A DNA stretch of 64,000 nucleotides from Hyposmocoma kahamanoa (GCF_003589595.1 NW_020653712.1:1858135-1922134), one strand, 5' to 3'. Positions 49,717 to 60,650 are shown, counted from the first letter of the stretch. Numbers and translations are program-made. Notes: a model not told the origin generated them from the letters alone.

Positions 49717-49733
49717 TTTTCTCGCTATTTCAG
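49717..49733 (+). other. 3' splice acceptor box of U4
   Basis: TTTTCTCGCTATTTCAG, the U2/U3 box minus two T. Upstream GAATAAAATCATATC also resembles the U2 intron end. Confidence 0.8.
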
Positions 49734-52700
49734 TACCCACCGTGACAACAACGCTACAGAAGACTTCCGACTCCGATCAAAGGAGAGAACATAGAGAGAA
49801 ATGCCAAAGAATCATTGATTATGTGTTTGGAAATGGACCGTTTCCTTATTCTGATATCAAGGGAACCAATGAATTTTATGAAGAAGATATAGCCCAAATA
49901 ATAGCACAACAGAAACAAAACACTGACGGTGAAAAGCAAACCCAAAACAAAGAGGAGGAAACCGTCAAGATAGAGACAGTTGTTACCTCAGAAGATCAGC
50001 CAGAAATTATAACTATACGTAAAGACAAAGAAGTACCTTCATCAGATAGTTCAACGAAATCCCTAGATTGCGATGAAGAGGTCCACTTAGCTGTAGTTGA
50101 CTACAAACATGCAAAATCAAGTACAAATGACGTTATAACGTCTTTACCTCACTCTGAAGGTCAGAGCCCTAAGGTAAATAAAATTCAAGAGTTAGACTGG
50201 GACCATCAATGGAAGAAATCAAGTACAACTATTACACCGAAGCCATTTGAATTAAAACTAATAAAGCCACTTGTAACATGTCATCACAAAATGACAGATA
50301 CTAAATGTCATGATAAAATAAATACGTCTGATGATGAGTTTTTGTATGAAAATAGTTGTGGTGAAGAAATTCGCAAAGAATTAACTAAAAGAACCAATAA
50401 AATGGCAAAAAGAGAAATTACCTCTAACGTCGCTGGATATCGAAAAAACACACAAGATAATAGTGGTGCTGAAAATGAAGTAAAAGCTATTGCTGACGTT
50501 AAAAGAAACGAAGTGAAAAAAAATTCTCATAGAATAACAATTAATGAGTTCACAGATGATACACAACAAATGATGAACACAGAAAATCCAGGTCATAGAT
50601 TGATACATATAACTAATGAGAAACAAAATAATAATTTAAAACCGATGACGGAAAACTCAGCTGAGATGCAGCATATTAACACGCCTCATGTGCAGCATAA
50701 AGTTCTATCAAGTAAGACAACAGCAATGACAAACGTTAAATCTTCTTCCAAAACCAAACCGAATTCAGACCAAGTTTTCGTGAGTAAACCTAAAGCAACG
50801 AAGTTTCAAAATAATCATAATTCGATCGGACATGGCGGAACCATCGAAAATGAATTTTTTTTGCTGACAAATCGATCACAAGGATCATGGAATTTATATG
50901 AACCTCAAAGTAATAAGGTAAATGATAGAATAAATGCAAAATTAAATACTAGTAACAAAGAAAACAAGAATGTACGTAACTTGCTCCTTCCCTTAATTAG
51001 TCATGGACAAAATGATCCAGATAAAATAACGCCTAGAAACGAACCTTCCACAGACGCCAGGGAGGAAATGCTTTTGCATCGTAATAAAACAACGTCTGGA
51101 GAACCCATGAGTATGGAGGCTATAGGAATAGGAAATAAAGATACGGTAGAGACAATGAATGATAAAAGACAACTGAAATATAAAGAACATAAAAAGGGAC
51201 AGGAAACGAATGAGAAACAAAGTAATAATTTAAAACCGATAATGAAAAACCTAGCTGAAATGCAGCTTTTTAACATGCCTCATGTGCAGCATAAAGTTCT
51301 ATCAAATAAAACATCAGCAATGAAAAACGTTAAAACTTCTTCCAAAACCAAACTGAATTCAGACAAAGATTTCATGAGTAAAACTGAAGCTAGGAAGTTA
51401 CAAAATAATCATAATTCCATTGGAGACCGCGGAGCCATCGAAATAGAACTTTTTTTGCCGACAAATCGATTACAAGGATCGTGGAATTTATATAAACTTC
51501 AAAGTAATACGGTAAATAATAGAATAAATGCAACATTAAATGTTAGTGACAAAGAAGACAAAAATGCACGTAACTTGCTCCTTCCCTTAATTAGTCATGG
51601 ACAAAATGATTCAGATAAAATAACGCCCAAGAAGGAACCTTCCACAGATGCCAAGGAGGAAGTGCTTTTGCATTGTAATAAAACTATGTCAACAGAGCCC
51701 AAGACTATGGAAACTCTAAGAATAGGAACTAAAGACACGGTTGAGACAATGAACGATGAAAGACAACAGAAATATAAAGAACATAAAATGGATCAGGAAA
51801 CTAAAAATAATGGTAACCCTTTAGAAAATGTTGTCTACGATCCCAATACTTATCACTTTGACTACTTTTCTGAACAGCTACAAAATCGAGTTGCCGTTAA
51901 AGCTGTAGATATAAACAATCAAAACTCAAAAATCAAAAATCAAAACTTATCAGAAGAATCGGAGAAAAAGTTAGTAACTGGCCATGAACCTCTTCCACCT
52001 AGTGATCAATTGTTGCAGAACAATAAAGTAGACAATTTTCCAATACCACACGCGACGTTATCAGAATTATATACATCCCAACAATATACACAACAAATTC
52101 CACAACAAAGCACAAGGTGTACGTTACATAGACAGCCTGTTCAGATGTTTTCACCAAATAATTTTTTTATACAAAACAGACCTGCAATACCTACTTCTAA
52201 TGACTGTGTGTGGAAATACACAAATCCACCAAAAATTCACAAACAGACAAATGAAGGAGATAAACCGTGGAAATCACTTGAACTAAATCACGCTCAGTGC
52301 TTGCAACAGCAACGGAATCCAGCACCGTCAAAAGAGGAGCCCTCGACTGTTGTTGACTGTAGTGAACATAGTGCAAGTCCAATATTAGGGCCGGATGATG
52401 CATCAGCACTACAGAATACTGTGCAAACTCATGAGTACAATCCGAGAAATAAATCGGAAGAAACTTCAAAACCTATTACCCTAATACAGCCTGGCTCTGA
52501 CTGCGAACTAGAACCGGAACTACAGAAATCGATATCAACAGGAAATATGCCATTAGAATTGCAAAGTCAACAAGAAGAGAAATACAAACTTGATTATATT
52601 AATCCTGAATATGAAGAAGATGCAACTACACCATTAAAGAAACAACTTTCACAATGCAATACGCCTGAAAAAACGGAAAACCAAATTCAACAGGAAAAGG

Positions 52701-53407
52701 AATATGAAACTAATGAGCAACAACTAAACCAACCCATTGAAATATGTTCATCAACCAGTTGCCCTATACCAGAGTTTAAAATAACAAGCGACATGCCACT
52801 TTCAGAACTTATGAGAGTTATAAGATTACGAAATCAATTTCTTATAATAAAAGAGTTTCTGGAGTCCGTAGAAATGTCCAAATGTGGTGATAAAAAACCA
52901 GACTGTCCACCAAAAGCCCCTATATGTTCTCAGCCACCTCCTGCTTGCCCGCCAGTACAAGAATCGCCGCCGACACCGCCTCCTCCCCCGCCTCCATGTA
53001 CACCTACTCCAAAAAAGCCAAAACCCCCTCCTAAATGCGATTGCAAATGTAAATATGTCGCCGTCAAAGATATCTCTGACGTTTTACCTCGCAGAATTTC
53101 TGAACGCTACAACATTGATACTTCAGCAGCGGTATCTAAACCCTTCGTACAACAAGTACAAGAAGATGTTTGGATAGACACAGGAAGTTTATTTGCAAAT
53201 ACTTTTGATTCCTGGGTACCCATTCCTAACTATCCGTACCCCAAAAAAAAAGTCGTAATATCTGTAGGATGCGATCCTCGTTGCAAACCAAAAAAAATTC
53301 CAATATATGTGAAGCCAAAAGAAAAGCCATGCACTGGCTTTCCTAAAAGACTTTGTTTTTCGAGTCGAACATCGAAGAATTTTATTGTGCTCTGGAATAA
53401 GGATTGA
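49734..53407 (+). CDS. U4: largest terminal exon, unrecognised family, internal duplication and Pro/Cys tail
   Basis: The frame is open from the acceptor ending at 49733 to TGA at 53405-53407, about 1224 codons, entering in phase 1 (TA|CCC ACC GTG). N-terminal block: R-E-K-C-Q-R-I-I-D-Y-V-F-G-N-G-P-F-P, then I-I-A-Q-Q-K and S-E-D-Q-P-E-I. The first in-frame ATG is about 180 codons in, so the start must lie in another exon. A 198-codon segment is duplicated in tandem (50615-51208, 51209-51802). The C-terminal motif at 52775-52882 starts F-K-I-T-S-D-M-P-L-S-E-L. It is followed by a Pro run, C-D-C-K-C-K, and about 110 residues found in no other unit, rich in Tyr, Trp and Pro and ending in a basic Cys-containing stretch. 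No signal peptide or membrane helix seen. Function unknown. Confidence 0.8.
50615..51802 (+). repeat. 594-bp in-frame tandem duplication within U4
   Basis: 50615-51208 and 51209-51802 are diverged direct copies of 198 codons. Both hold N-N-L-K-P, the P-H-V-Q-H-K-V-L-S block, G-S-W-N-L-Y, and L-L-L-P-L-I-S-H-G-Q-N-D. Length and frame are conserved, so the duplication is tolerated or selected. Confidence 0.9.
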
Positions 53408-53519
53408 TCAAGGAGCAGAAACAATGAGCATTAACGAAAGAGATACTTGATGTTAAACAGCGAAATTACAATATTTATAATCTCTCCTTGTGAATCTTTA
53501 GGAAAACTTGAAGATATAA

Positions 53520-53525
53520 ATTAAA
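53520..53525 (+). promoter_or_regulatory. Probable poly(A) signal of U4
   Basis: ATTAAA, the common variant signal, about 113 nt past the stop. No AATAAA lies nearer. Confidence 0.4.
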
Positions 53526-53834
53526 AGTTAATCTGTCGTACTTTGGTATTTTTAGTTTCAACATTTGTATCAAATAAGTATACTCTAGCTTAATTCAGTA
53601 TGAATTAAATTAAAGTTAACAGACAAAAAAGAAATTTCAAATCGCTAGTGAGTGATTAAAACCTATACTAACTAAACTATACTGTTTGAAACCAACATAA
53701 AAATTACCAGTAATTAATTATTTATAAAACTGTGTCATCTCTAATGATCTTTTGATTTGAAATGAAAGGTTTTGGAGAGAGATTGCAATCATTTAAGTTG
53801 ATACTCGAAACTCAATCGAATATCCCTTCCTGCA

Positions 53835-54574
53835 ATGCCCGTGGTCCAACTGCGTAGTCCTACTAGTAGTACCAAGGGCAATGTTTATTTGACCGTGGTT
53901 CTACAAGTAGGACTACCGGTAAGAAATTATATTGTACGTGCATTAAACATTGCGCATTTAGTAGTAGTAGAGCTCCTCGTGAGAGTTCAGGAGTCGTCCA
54001 GGGTAGTATTGCCTATTTATATACCTATTTCTGCCGCCAAGCAATAATGTCAGCATTACTGTGTTCCGGTTTTGAAGGGTAAAGATGCTGGTGAAATTAT
54101 AGGCACATGGGACTTGTCAACTTTTGTCGCAGGGTGACAGGCGCAGTGGCAGTGCCCCTCAGATCTTTGCGTCTTGCTTGCGAAAGCTCTTGAGTGGCAC
54201 TGCAATTGTTATGGACAGGCGTGTAGCTTACCATCAGGTGCACGCCTTGTTCGTCCCGTCACTTGATATTAATATATTTAAAAAAACCTACTGATCGGGT
54301 AGTACGCTCACCATCAATATTAACAATGTTGCTACAATAATTGTTCTCTAGGATATTATAACAAGATTATATCTAGCTATTTTTTTAGCTCAAAACCAGT
54401 AACAAACATTATGAATATTGACGGTGACTGCACTAATCGATCAGTAAGTCCAATGCCCATACAATATAATCATTTCTTGTCCATTCAATTCATTTGTCCT
54501 ACTGGTAGAACCATGGATTAAAAACATTGCTCTTGGTACTACTAGTAGGACTACGTAGTAGGACCACGAACAAT
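53835..54574. mobile_element. Small foldback element with a family A repeat inside
   Basis: The left end TGCCCGTGGTCCAACTGCGT and the inverted right end GTAGTAGGACCACGAACA match the tips of the larger element at 59397-61852. The subterminal CCTACTAGTAGTACCAAGGG block is also inverted. A family A repeat (about 53970-54285) sits inside. Confidence 0.8.
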
Positions 54575-54584
54575 GACAATGAAG

Positions 54585-54720
54585 GTTTATTTCATGGGTA
54601 AGCAAATTATACTTGAAATCGTCTTATTGATTAAACTCTACTGCTCGTATGTAAATGCAGATTCATGAACAGAAGAATGAGCACTTGCTCTTTGTAAATT
54701 GTAAATATGCATTTGAATGC
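54585..54720 (-). repeat. LINE tail fragment
   Basis: Related to the 3' end at 43575-43730 (ACTGCTCGT, AGAA.GAGCA, TTGCTCTTT blocks). Confidence 0.5.
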
Positions 54721-55107
54721 CATTTAAATCATTTATTCACCACACAAAACATTAAACATATTCAATGACATGAATATTACAACAATGTTACAATTAACAA
54801 CATCAAAAATTACAATTATTGTATGGCAAGGATGCAGAGCTTTGGTCGATGAACGTCTCTAAATATTAACCAGTGGGTTTAGAAACTTTGATTCTGCTAC
54901 TGTACACATCAATATTTGTCCTAGGGGAGTCGATCACGGCTAGGGCTTCGAAGAAATGTGTATTAGTGTCATTGTGCGGGATAAATGGAAATTGAACAAA
55001 GGGTACTTGTGCTGACGAAGGACGTAACGTGATATTGGCGAGCTAAGAAAGGGAATTTAAGCCAATAAAGGAGGGTTAGTTATAACAGATACACCAGTTT
55101 TCGCCTG
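54721..55107. other. No gene seen
   Basis: Begins with a TTATTCACCACACAAAACAT stretch resembling a LINE end; otherwise nothing. Confidence 0.4.
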
Positions 55108-55330
55108 ACCTCTAGCAATCTGTTCCGGTTTAGAAGGGTAAGGGTGCTGGTGAAATTGCAGGCAAATAGGACATGTGAACTTATGTCTCAGGATGACGGG
55201 CGCAGTGGTAGTGCCCCTCAGATCTTTGCAATTTAAAGCTCTGAGTGGCACTGTAACTGTTATGGACAGGCGTCTAGCTTAACGTCAGGCGCACGACTTG
55301 TTCGTCCCGTCACTTGATGTTATTAAAAAA
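55108..55330 (+). repeat. Family A repeat
   Basis: TGTTCCGGTTTAGAAGGGTA to TTCGTCCCGTCACTTGATGT; close to the copies at 54.0-54.3 kb and 30.5 kb. Confidence 0.8.
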
Positions 55331-55538
55331 AATATCTAAGATACCATTATCAAACTATGTATATATCAACCGTTATCTTAATAAAGATGCGTTTGAATGA
55401 CGACCGTCAATAAATGCCGGTTTAATTTTATTCCTACATGTGAATATTACGCCTAATTCATTATTTTTCATGAACATATTAAGTATGTACTATTTATTCT
55501 TCTTACATAAAATTTCATAAATACACATATATAATATA

Positions 55539-57600
55539 CAGGGTGACAGGTTGAACTAGATAAATATTTATAGAGGCAAACGAGTGGCTGATATCTAATC
55601 TATCTATCCTATCTAATCCGAATAAGTAAAAAGAATAGCCCCTAAACCACACCCCGGACACTCCATACAACTGTCGGAAATTATACACCTACTACTATAT
55701 ACAGCAAGGCGCTATCTGCACACGCGCAAATGTGTCCGTGAAGTTGAACGTTGCGTAGTTAGCGACAATTCTAACGCGAATTTGTTATCTATAATTCTAT
55801 TAATAGAATTCTAATAATTACACATGTGCATTAGGTATTTATATCGATATAAGATTATATTTCTCATGAATTCAAACTAGAATAATATTGAAGATTTATT
55901 TAAAAATATATTAAAAGCACTTAAAATGTCGTATTTTGGACAGGTATATTTAAATAAGGTAACCAAGGTATTTGAAATTGCGTGTCCAAGTTTATCATTA
56001 CTTACTTAATAATTAGGTATCTTCACTACATATTTATCGGCAATACAAATAGAAAATTCGAGAGCCCCTGTCTAAGGACTAAGTCACGAACTTATGACGT
56101 CTCATTATATTGATATAATTAATCTGTTCTATATATTATACTCTGCACTAAATAAATGAAGAAAACAATAACTAAATGAGTCTCAGACATAATTTCTGTT
56201 TACTTACTTCGTTACATCTTCTGGGAAACGAAAGAAACTTCCTTAACCCGTTTATACGATGATAAGCAACTGTATACAACACAATTCACGACCATTATAA
56301 ATAGTAACGTAACATTATAAATAGTAATGTTGTATATTAACGTAGACGTCGCGTAAAGAATAAATGAAAACTATATTCAATTATCAAAGCCGTCTTCGCG
56401 CGAAAACGGCTCGCCAACAACCTTGTTATCGTTCAGTTAATGTGACCGTCAATGTGTGGGGCGTGGTACGGCATCTAAAGCCAGGGAGGAGCGGAGAGTG
56501 TCCATTCTCGTTACGTTTTTGTTCTCTGCCTAAACATAAGAAAAATGTGCCATTTTACAAATACTAACACACTCTTCATTTGAGGCCATGAGAACCATAG
56601 TGGCCTAATTCAATGGACAAGCCGTAGTGGCCTATCTTACTTAGGCCAGTATGGCACCTCAAATTTAGACCACAGACTAAAAACCATAACAATGATTATG
56701 CTGCCATCTAGTGAAAATTCGTTGTATCACTTTTAGGCCTTTCTGGTTCTATCAAAATGATCAATTTGAACTGGAAAAAATCATAAACTCAATATTGTAA
56801 AAAACTGAGTTAGGCCACTATGGTTCTCATGGCCTCATTTGGTCTTCTCTATGGAACAGAATAGCTGAGCGGTAGGAAATTGAACTCCCGCGTGTCAAGT
56901 TTTCCTACTCAAAAAGTAGTATTAAGAGCTCTCATGCCAAAAAAGTTTTGACGTTGGCTCCTCCCAAATTTGTGAAACAAATATATGCCTGAAATTCGCG
57001 TGACATGCGAGAGGAGATGTTGAATTTTGCGCGTTAAAAGTATAAAATTCGTTTTAACGGAATAACTCTTAAACTAAAGGGATTAAAAAAAAATCCGTAG
57101 TGACAGTTGTCGATCATGCATAAATATAATGAATTATCTAATTTTTGTCCTAATAACCTGCAGCATTTCGAGGATAAATCGAAAAAATGTGAAAATTAGA
57201 GGTCATTTCGTGGTTTTTATCTATCGAGGAAACTTCATTGTTTTATGTTTCTGATTAATGTCTTTGCTTGAATATATCGTGTAGTTACTCATACAATATT
57301 TTATTTTTAACTTTAAGGTGGATATACCCCTCTAAAATCAAATCGAAGATTAGGAATTTTTCCTCTGCTTCCTCTTAAACATCATTCAATTTTCTCTTCA
57401 TAAGCGTGCACTGAGGCCGGTGACGGTAGCGGGCACTCGTTGCATGTTTGATCTTGGGCAAAGTATTACAAAATGTTAGAGGCAGTATTTTCGTTATGGA
57501 AAAATATTTAAAAATAAGGTAGTTTTTTTTTCATATTCGATATGGGTATAAGCTACTAATTTGCCTCTTTGAATATTTATCTCATTCAACCTGTCCCCTG
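55539..57600. mobile_element. 2.06-kb TIR transposon with CAGGGTGACAGG ends
   Basis: CAGGGTGACAGGTTGAACTA and the inverted TTCAACCTGTCCCCTG form about 41-bp TIRs, with TA on both sides. The 55610-56450 part is inverted relative to 59960-60650. No intact transposase frame seen; it hosts another MITE at 56581. Confidence 0.75.
56581..56837. mobile_element. MITE with 28-bp perfect TIR (257 bp), nested
   Basis: TGAGGCCATGAGAACCATAG at the left and its exact inverse at the right; all 28 bp pair. It lies inside the CAGGGTGACAGG element. Confidence 0.9.
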
Positions 57601-57675
57601 TATAATAAAGCGCGGGTACACCCGACGCGACACGCGCCCGATCTGCACCCGGTCCGTGTGTGTTTAATAGTAGTG

Positions 57676-58552
57676 TAGTGCAGTCATCGAGTTTATAACC
57701 AGAGATAGAGTCAATGATAATAATGAAATTTTGAAAATTGGTCAGTGGTATTCGGGTGACATGTTCTGATTAGATTTGATCAAAGTTTGTAACAATTACT
57801 TATAAATAAATAATAACGCACACACTTAACATAGCCCCGCACTAGGGAAACCCTGTGTCGCGGATGCCATGGACACACACATAGGCAACCACAAATTACA
57901 CTCAAACTCACGAGGGAAATAAATGTAGGCCAAACAAGTATTTCTCCCGGCCCGGGAATCGAACCTGGGACCTCAGCGTGGCAGTCCGGCAAATGTCATT
58001 TAATTTGTTTGAAAACTATTCTGCCAAATAATTACGGTGACAACTGCGCTCCGATTGGCCAACTCGAATTCGAAACAATTGACGGGAGTTCGGCCACGAA
58101 ATGTCATTTAATTTGTTTGAAAACTATTCTGCCAAATCATTATGGTGACAACTGCGCTCCGATTGGCCAGCCCGAATTCGAAGCAATTGACGGGTATCGT
58201 CAATTGTTTCACTTCAATCAACCAGTTTAACTTCAGCTTTGCTATAATGGACGAAAATTGAAAAATCACATGTTTAATATTGAGTACCCGATGAAATGTG
58301 ATTCCGTTTGTTTTGTAATTAGATGTTTTGCTTTTCCCACACCACCGAATGGGACAGCCGCCCATGATTAGAAACGTACACACAGGTCAGTTGATGATAC
58401 ATTATTTGGCGCTGTACTATTTCAGCTTTCTAATTTGTGATTTCAGCGCAAACGCAAGTTGATATTTAAAAGTGACATAAGGCCCATTTGCCTGATGAGT
58501 AGCCAGGGATGGATGGCCCTTATTTCGTCTCTTTTTGTGATTATATATTCGA
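57676..58552 (-). mobile_element. MITE family M2, copy rearranged by a SINE
   Basis: Starts with TTTATAACCAGAGATAGAGT, is cut by a SINE (57770-57990), then carries the M2 segment ATGTCATTTAATTTGTTTGA twice (57992 and 58103), and ends with CTTATTTCGTCTC..TTATATATTCGATG at about 58552, about 60 bp before the U5 acceptor. Confidence 0.75.
57770..57990 (-). repeat. tRNA-derived SINE
   Basis: The minus strand has GGTCCCAGGTTCGATTCCCG (B box) and a body ending in TTTATTTATAAGTAATTG. It shares the CTCACGAG..ATAAATGTA segment with the SINE at the right end of the window. Confidence 0.7.
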
Positions 58553-58593
58553 TGAGTGCAGTAGATGTTATCAGTCTTTAATAATACGAAATT

Positions 58594-58608
58594 ACGTTTT
58601 ATTTCCAG
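58594..58608 (+). other. Predicted 3' splice acceptor of U5
   Basis: ACGTTTTATTTCCAG is a good acceptor about 60 nt downstream of the edge of a TATAACCAG-type MITE. It differs from the U2-U4 box. Confidence 0.5.
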
Positions 58609-59147
58609 TAACAAACGAAGAGTCGCCTATATTATCACGAAGCTTTTACAAAACTGACTGGACTAAATCAAAATTCGAAGATGCACCATATACGGGCAAA
58701 ACAAACGCACGAACTAAAGGTATAAAGACAGATTTACCAAAATGTAATTATGTTCAATTAGATAAGCCGAAAAAATTAAGTCGGAAAAAGAGAAAAATTT
58801 ATAAAAAACGTCAAGCAACAAAACAATACGCACAAAGGCTAATGAACTTGATTGAATCTCAAACAAACTCTTCCAAATCCTGCGCTCCTGTTGTCAACCA
58901 GAATAAAGCACCTATAAACTTTAATTTAGAAAGACTACTGGCTCCTTCGAAAGCAGGTGCTTGCTACGCTGTTAACCAATCATACTACACAAATTTATGT
59001 GCCAAATATGCTTCGAAAATTGACCAGATTGTCGTATACCCTGATTTAAGAAAAGCAGTTAAAAAGAAGGATATTCCGATGGACGCCAGTTTATGGTTGC
59101 GAAACTTGCTTCGAACTATGCAGAACGGTATTCATTTTAGGTATTAA
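58609..59147 (+). CDS. U5: short basic terminal exon, unrecognised
   Basis: The frame is open from a predicted acceptor (ATTTCCAG, ending 58608) to TAA at 59145-59147, about 179 codons, again phase 1 (TA|ACA AAC GAA). The frame continues about 100 nt upstream, but that part is the end of a MITE. The protein is strongly basic in the middle (K-K-L-S-R-K-K-R-K-I-Y-K-K-R), then has L-E-R-L-L-A-P-S-K-A-G and a C-terminal L-W-L-R-N-L-L. I see no clear similarity to U1-U4 beyond the shared phase and orientation. It could be the true 3' exon of the same locus or an unrelated gene. The long exon next to a splice site supports coding, but nothing identifies its function. Confidence 0.55.
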
Positions 59148-59234
59148 AGGACAAATTTATAATTAATAATTCTAGATTTATTTATTTGTGAAAACCACGT
59201 GAAACACAGCTTATCATCGAATATAGTGCAAATC

Positions 59235-59279
59235 GTTGGACGGAGTACACACACATACTCGATGTGTACTCCGTCTAAC
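59235..59279. other. 17-bp-stem hairpin after U5
   Basis: GTTGGACGGAGTACACA pairs with TGTGTACTCCGTCTAAC around an 11-nt loop; one G-U pair. It begins 88 nt after the U5 stop, so it could be in the 3' UTR or a small foldback remnant. Confidence 0.6.
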
Positions 59280-59959
59280 AATTTATGTAACTTTTGCTAT
59301 ATGCATGCCTCAGAAGTACCGTAATTATTGGCATACAACAATAGACAAAAAAATGCAATTCCTTTTATTTTTTATTTTAGTTAAACGACCGTTCATTGCC
59401 CGTGGTCCAACTAGTTGGACTACGGGCAATATTGTATGGGCATTGGACCTACTGATCGGTTAGTACAGTCACCGTCAATATTAATAATGTTACTGGTTCT
59501 GAGCTAACTACAATTGTTCTCTAGGATGATCCCTGTGACAGTTCACAAAAAAATCGCAAGATATAATCTTGTAATAACGCGTTTATGTTACGCGTTAATG
59601 TATTTTATGTATTATTTTTGTATGTATCGCTTTTAAGTGAAAATATTATATGGTGCGTGCAGTCACTGAAGAGTGCCGCAGCTGGCTTTAAAATCCAACG
59701 TCATATCTACTTTGGAATGGGGACTGATCAGGCCAGTAAACTCGGTCTAGGCTAAAATAAGACTATAAATTCTAAGTATTACAGTTACCAGGGCCACATA
59801 CCAACCAAATGATACGAAATAGATACGAAACACAGACATATATCTAGATAGACGTACGTACGTACGTACGTAGTACTACGTACACTACTACGTACGGACG
59901 TAGTGGTATGAAACGAGACCAGAGAATAAAGAATAAGAGAAGAGACACTCTCCGCCCCA

Positions 59960-60650
59960 CCCTAGTTTTTGATACACATTGAATAACGACAACAAGGCTG
60001 CCGGCGAGCTGTTTTCGCGCGAAGACGACATTGATAATTTTCCGAAAGATGAAACGAAGTAAGTAAAAAAACTTATATCTGAGACTCATTCAGTTATTGT
60101 TTTCTTCATTTATTTACTGCAGAGTAGTATATATATGTATACAAGATACAGATTTATTATATCAATATAATGAGACGCCCCGTAACTTAGTGAGCTAGTA
60201 AGCACGGGTTTGCGAATTTTCTATTCGTATTGGCGATAAATATAAAGTAGGTAGTGAATATATCTAATTATTAACTAGACTTGGACACGCAATTTCAAAT
60301 ATCTTGGTTACCTTATTAAAAGTACATGTCCGAAATATAACATTTTCAGTGCATTTAATATATTTTTGAAATAAATCTTCAATATTATTCTAGTTAGTGA
60401 ATTAATGAAAAATATAATAATACATCGATATAAATACCTAATAGACATGTTTAATTATTCGGATTCTATTAATAGAATCATAGATAACAGATTCGCGTTA
60501 GAATTTTCGCTATGTTGCCGTTCTGACCACGGAAAAGAGTGATGGGTAACCCTGCCACTTCACGCACACATTTCCGCGTGTATGTAGTAGTAGTAAGTAA
60601 ATCATTTTCGACTGTTGTATGGAGTGTCCGGGGTGTGACGAGACATCAAT
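59960..60650 (-). repeat. Inverted partner of 55610-56450
   Basis: Shares, inverted, the GAGTGTCCGGGGTGTG, AATTCTAACGCGAAT, GGACACGCAATTTC and AAGCCGTCTTCGCGCG blocks. Divergence is moderate. Lies inside the foldback element. Confidence 0.75.
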
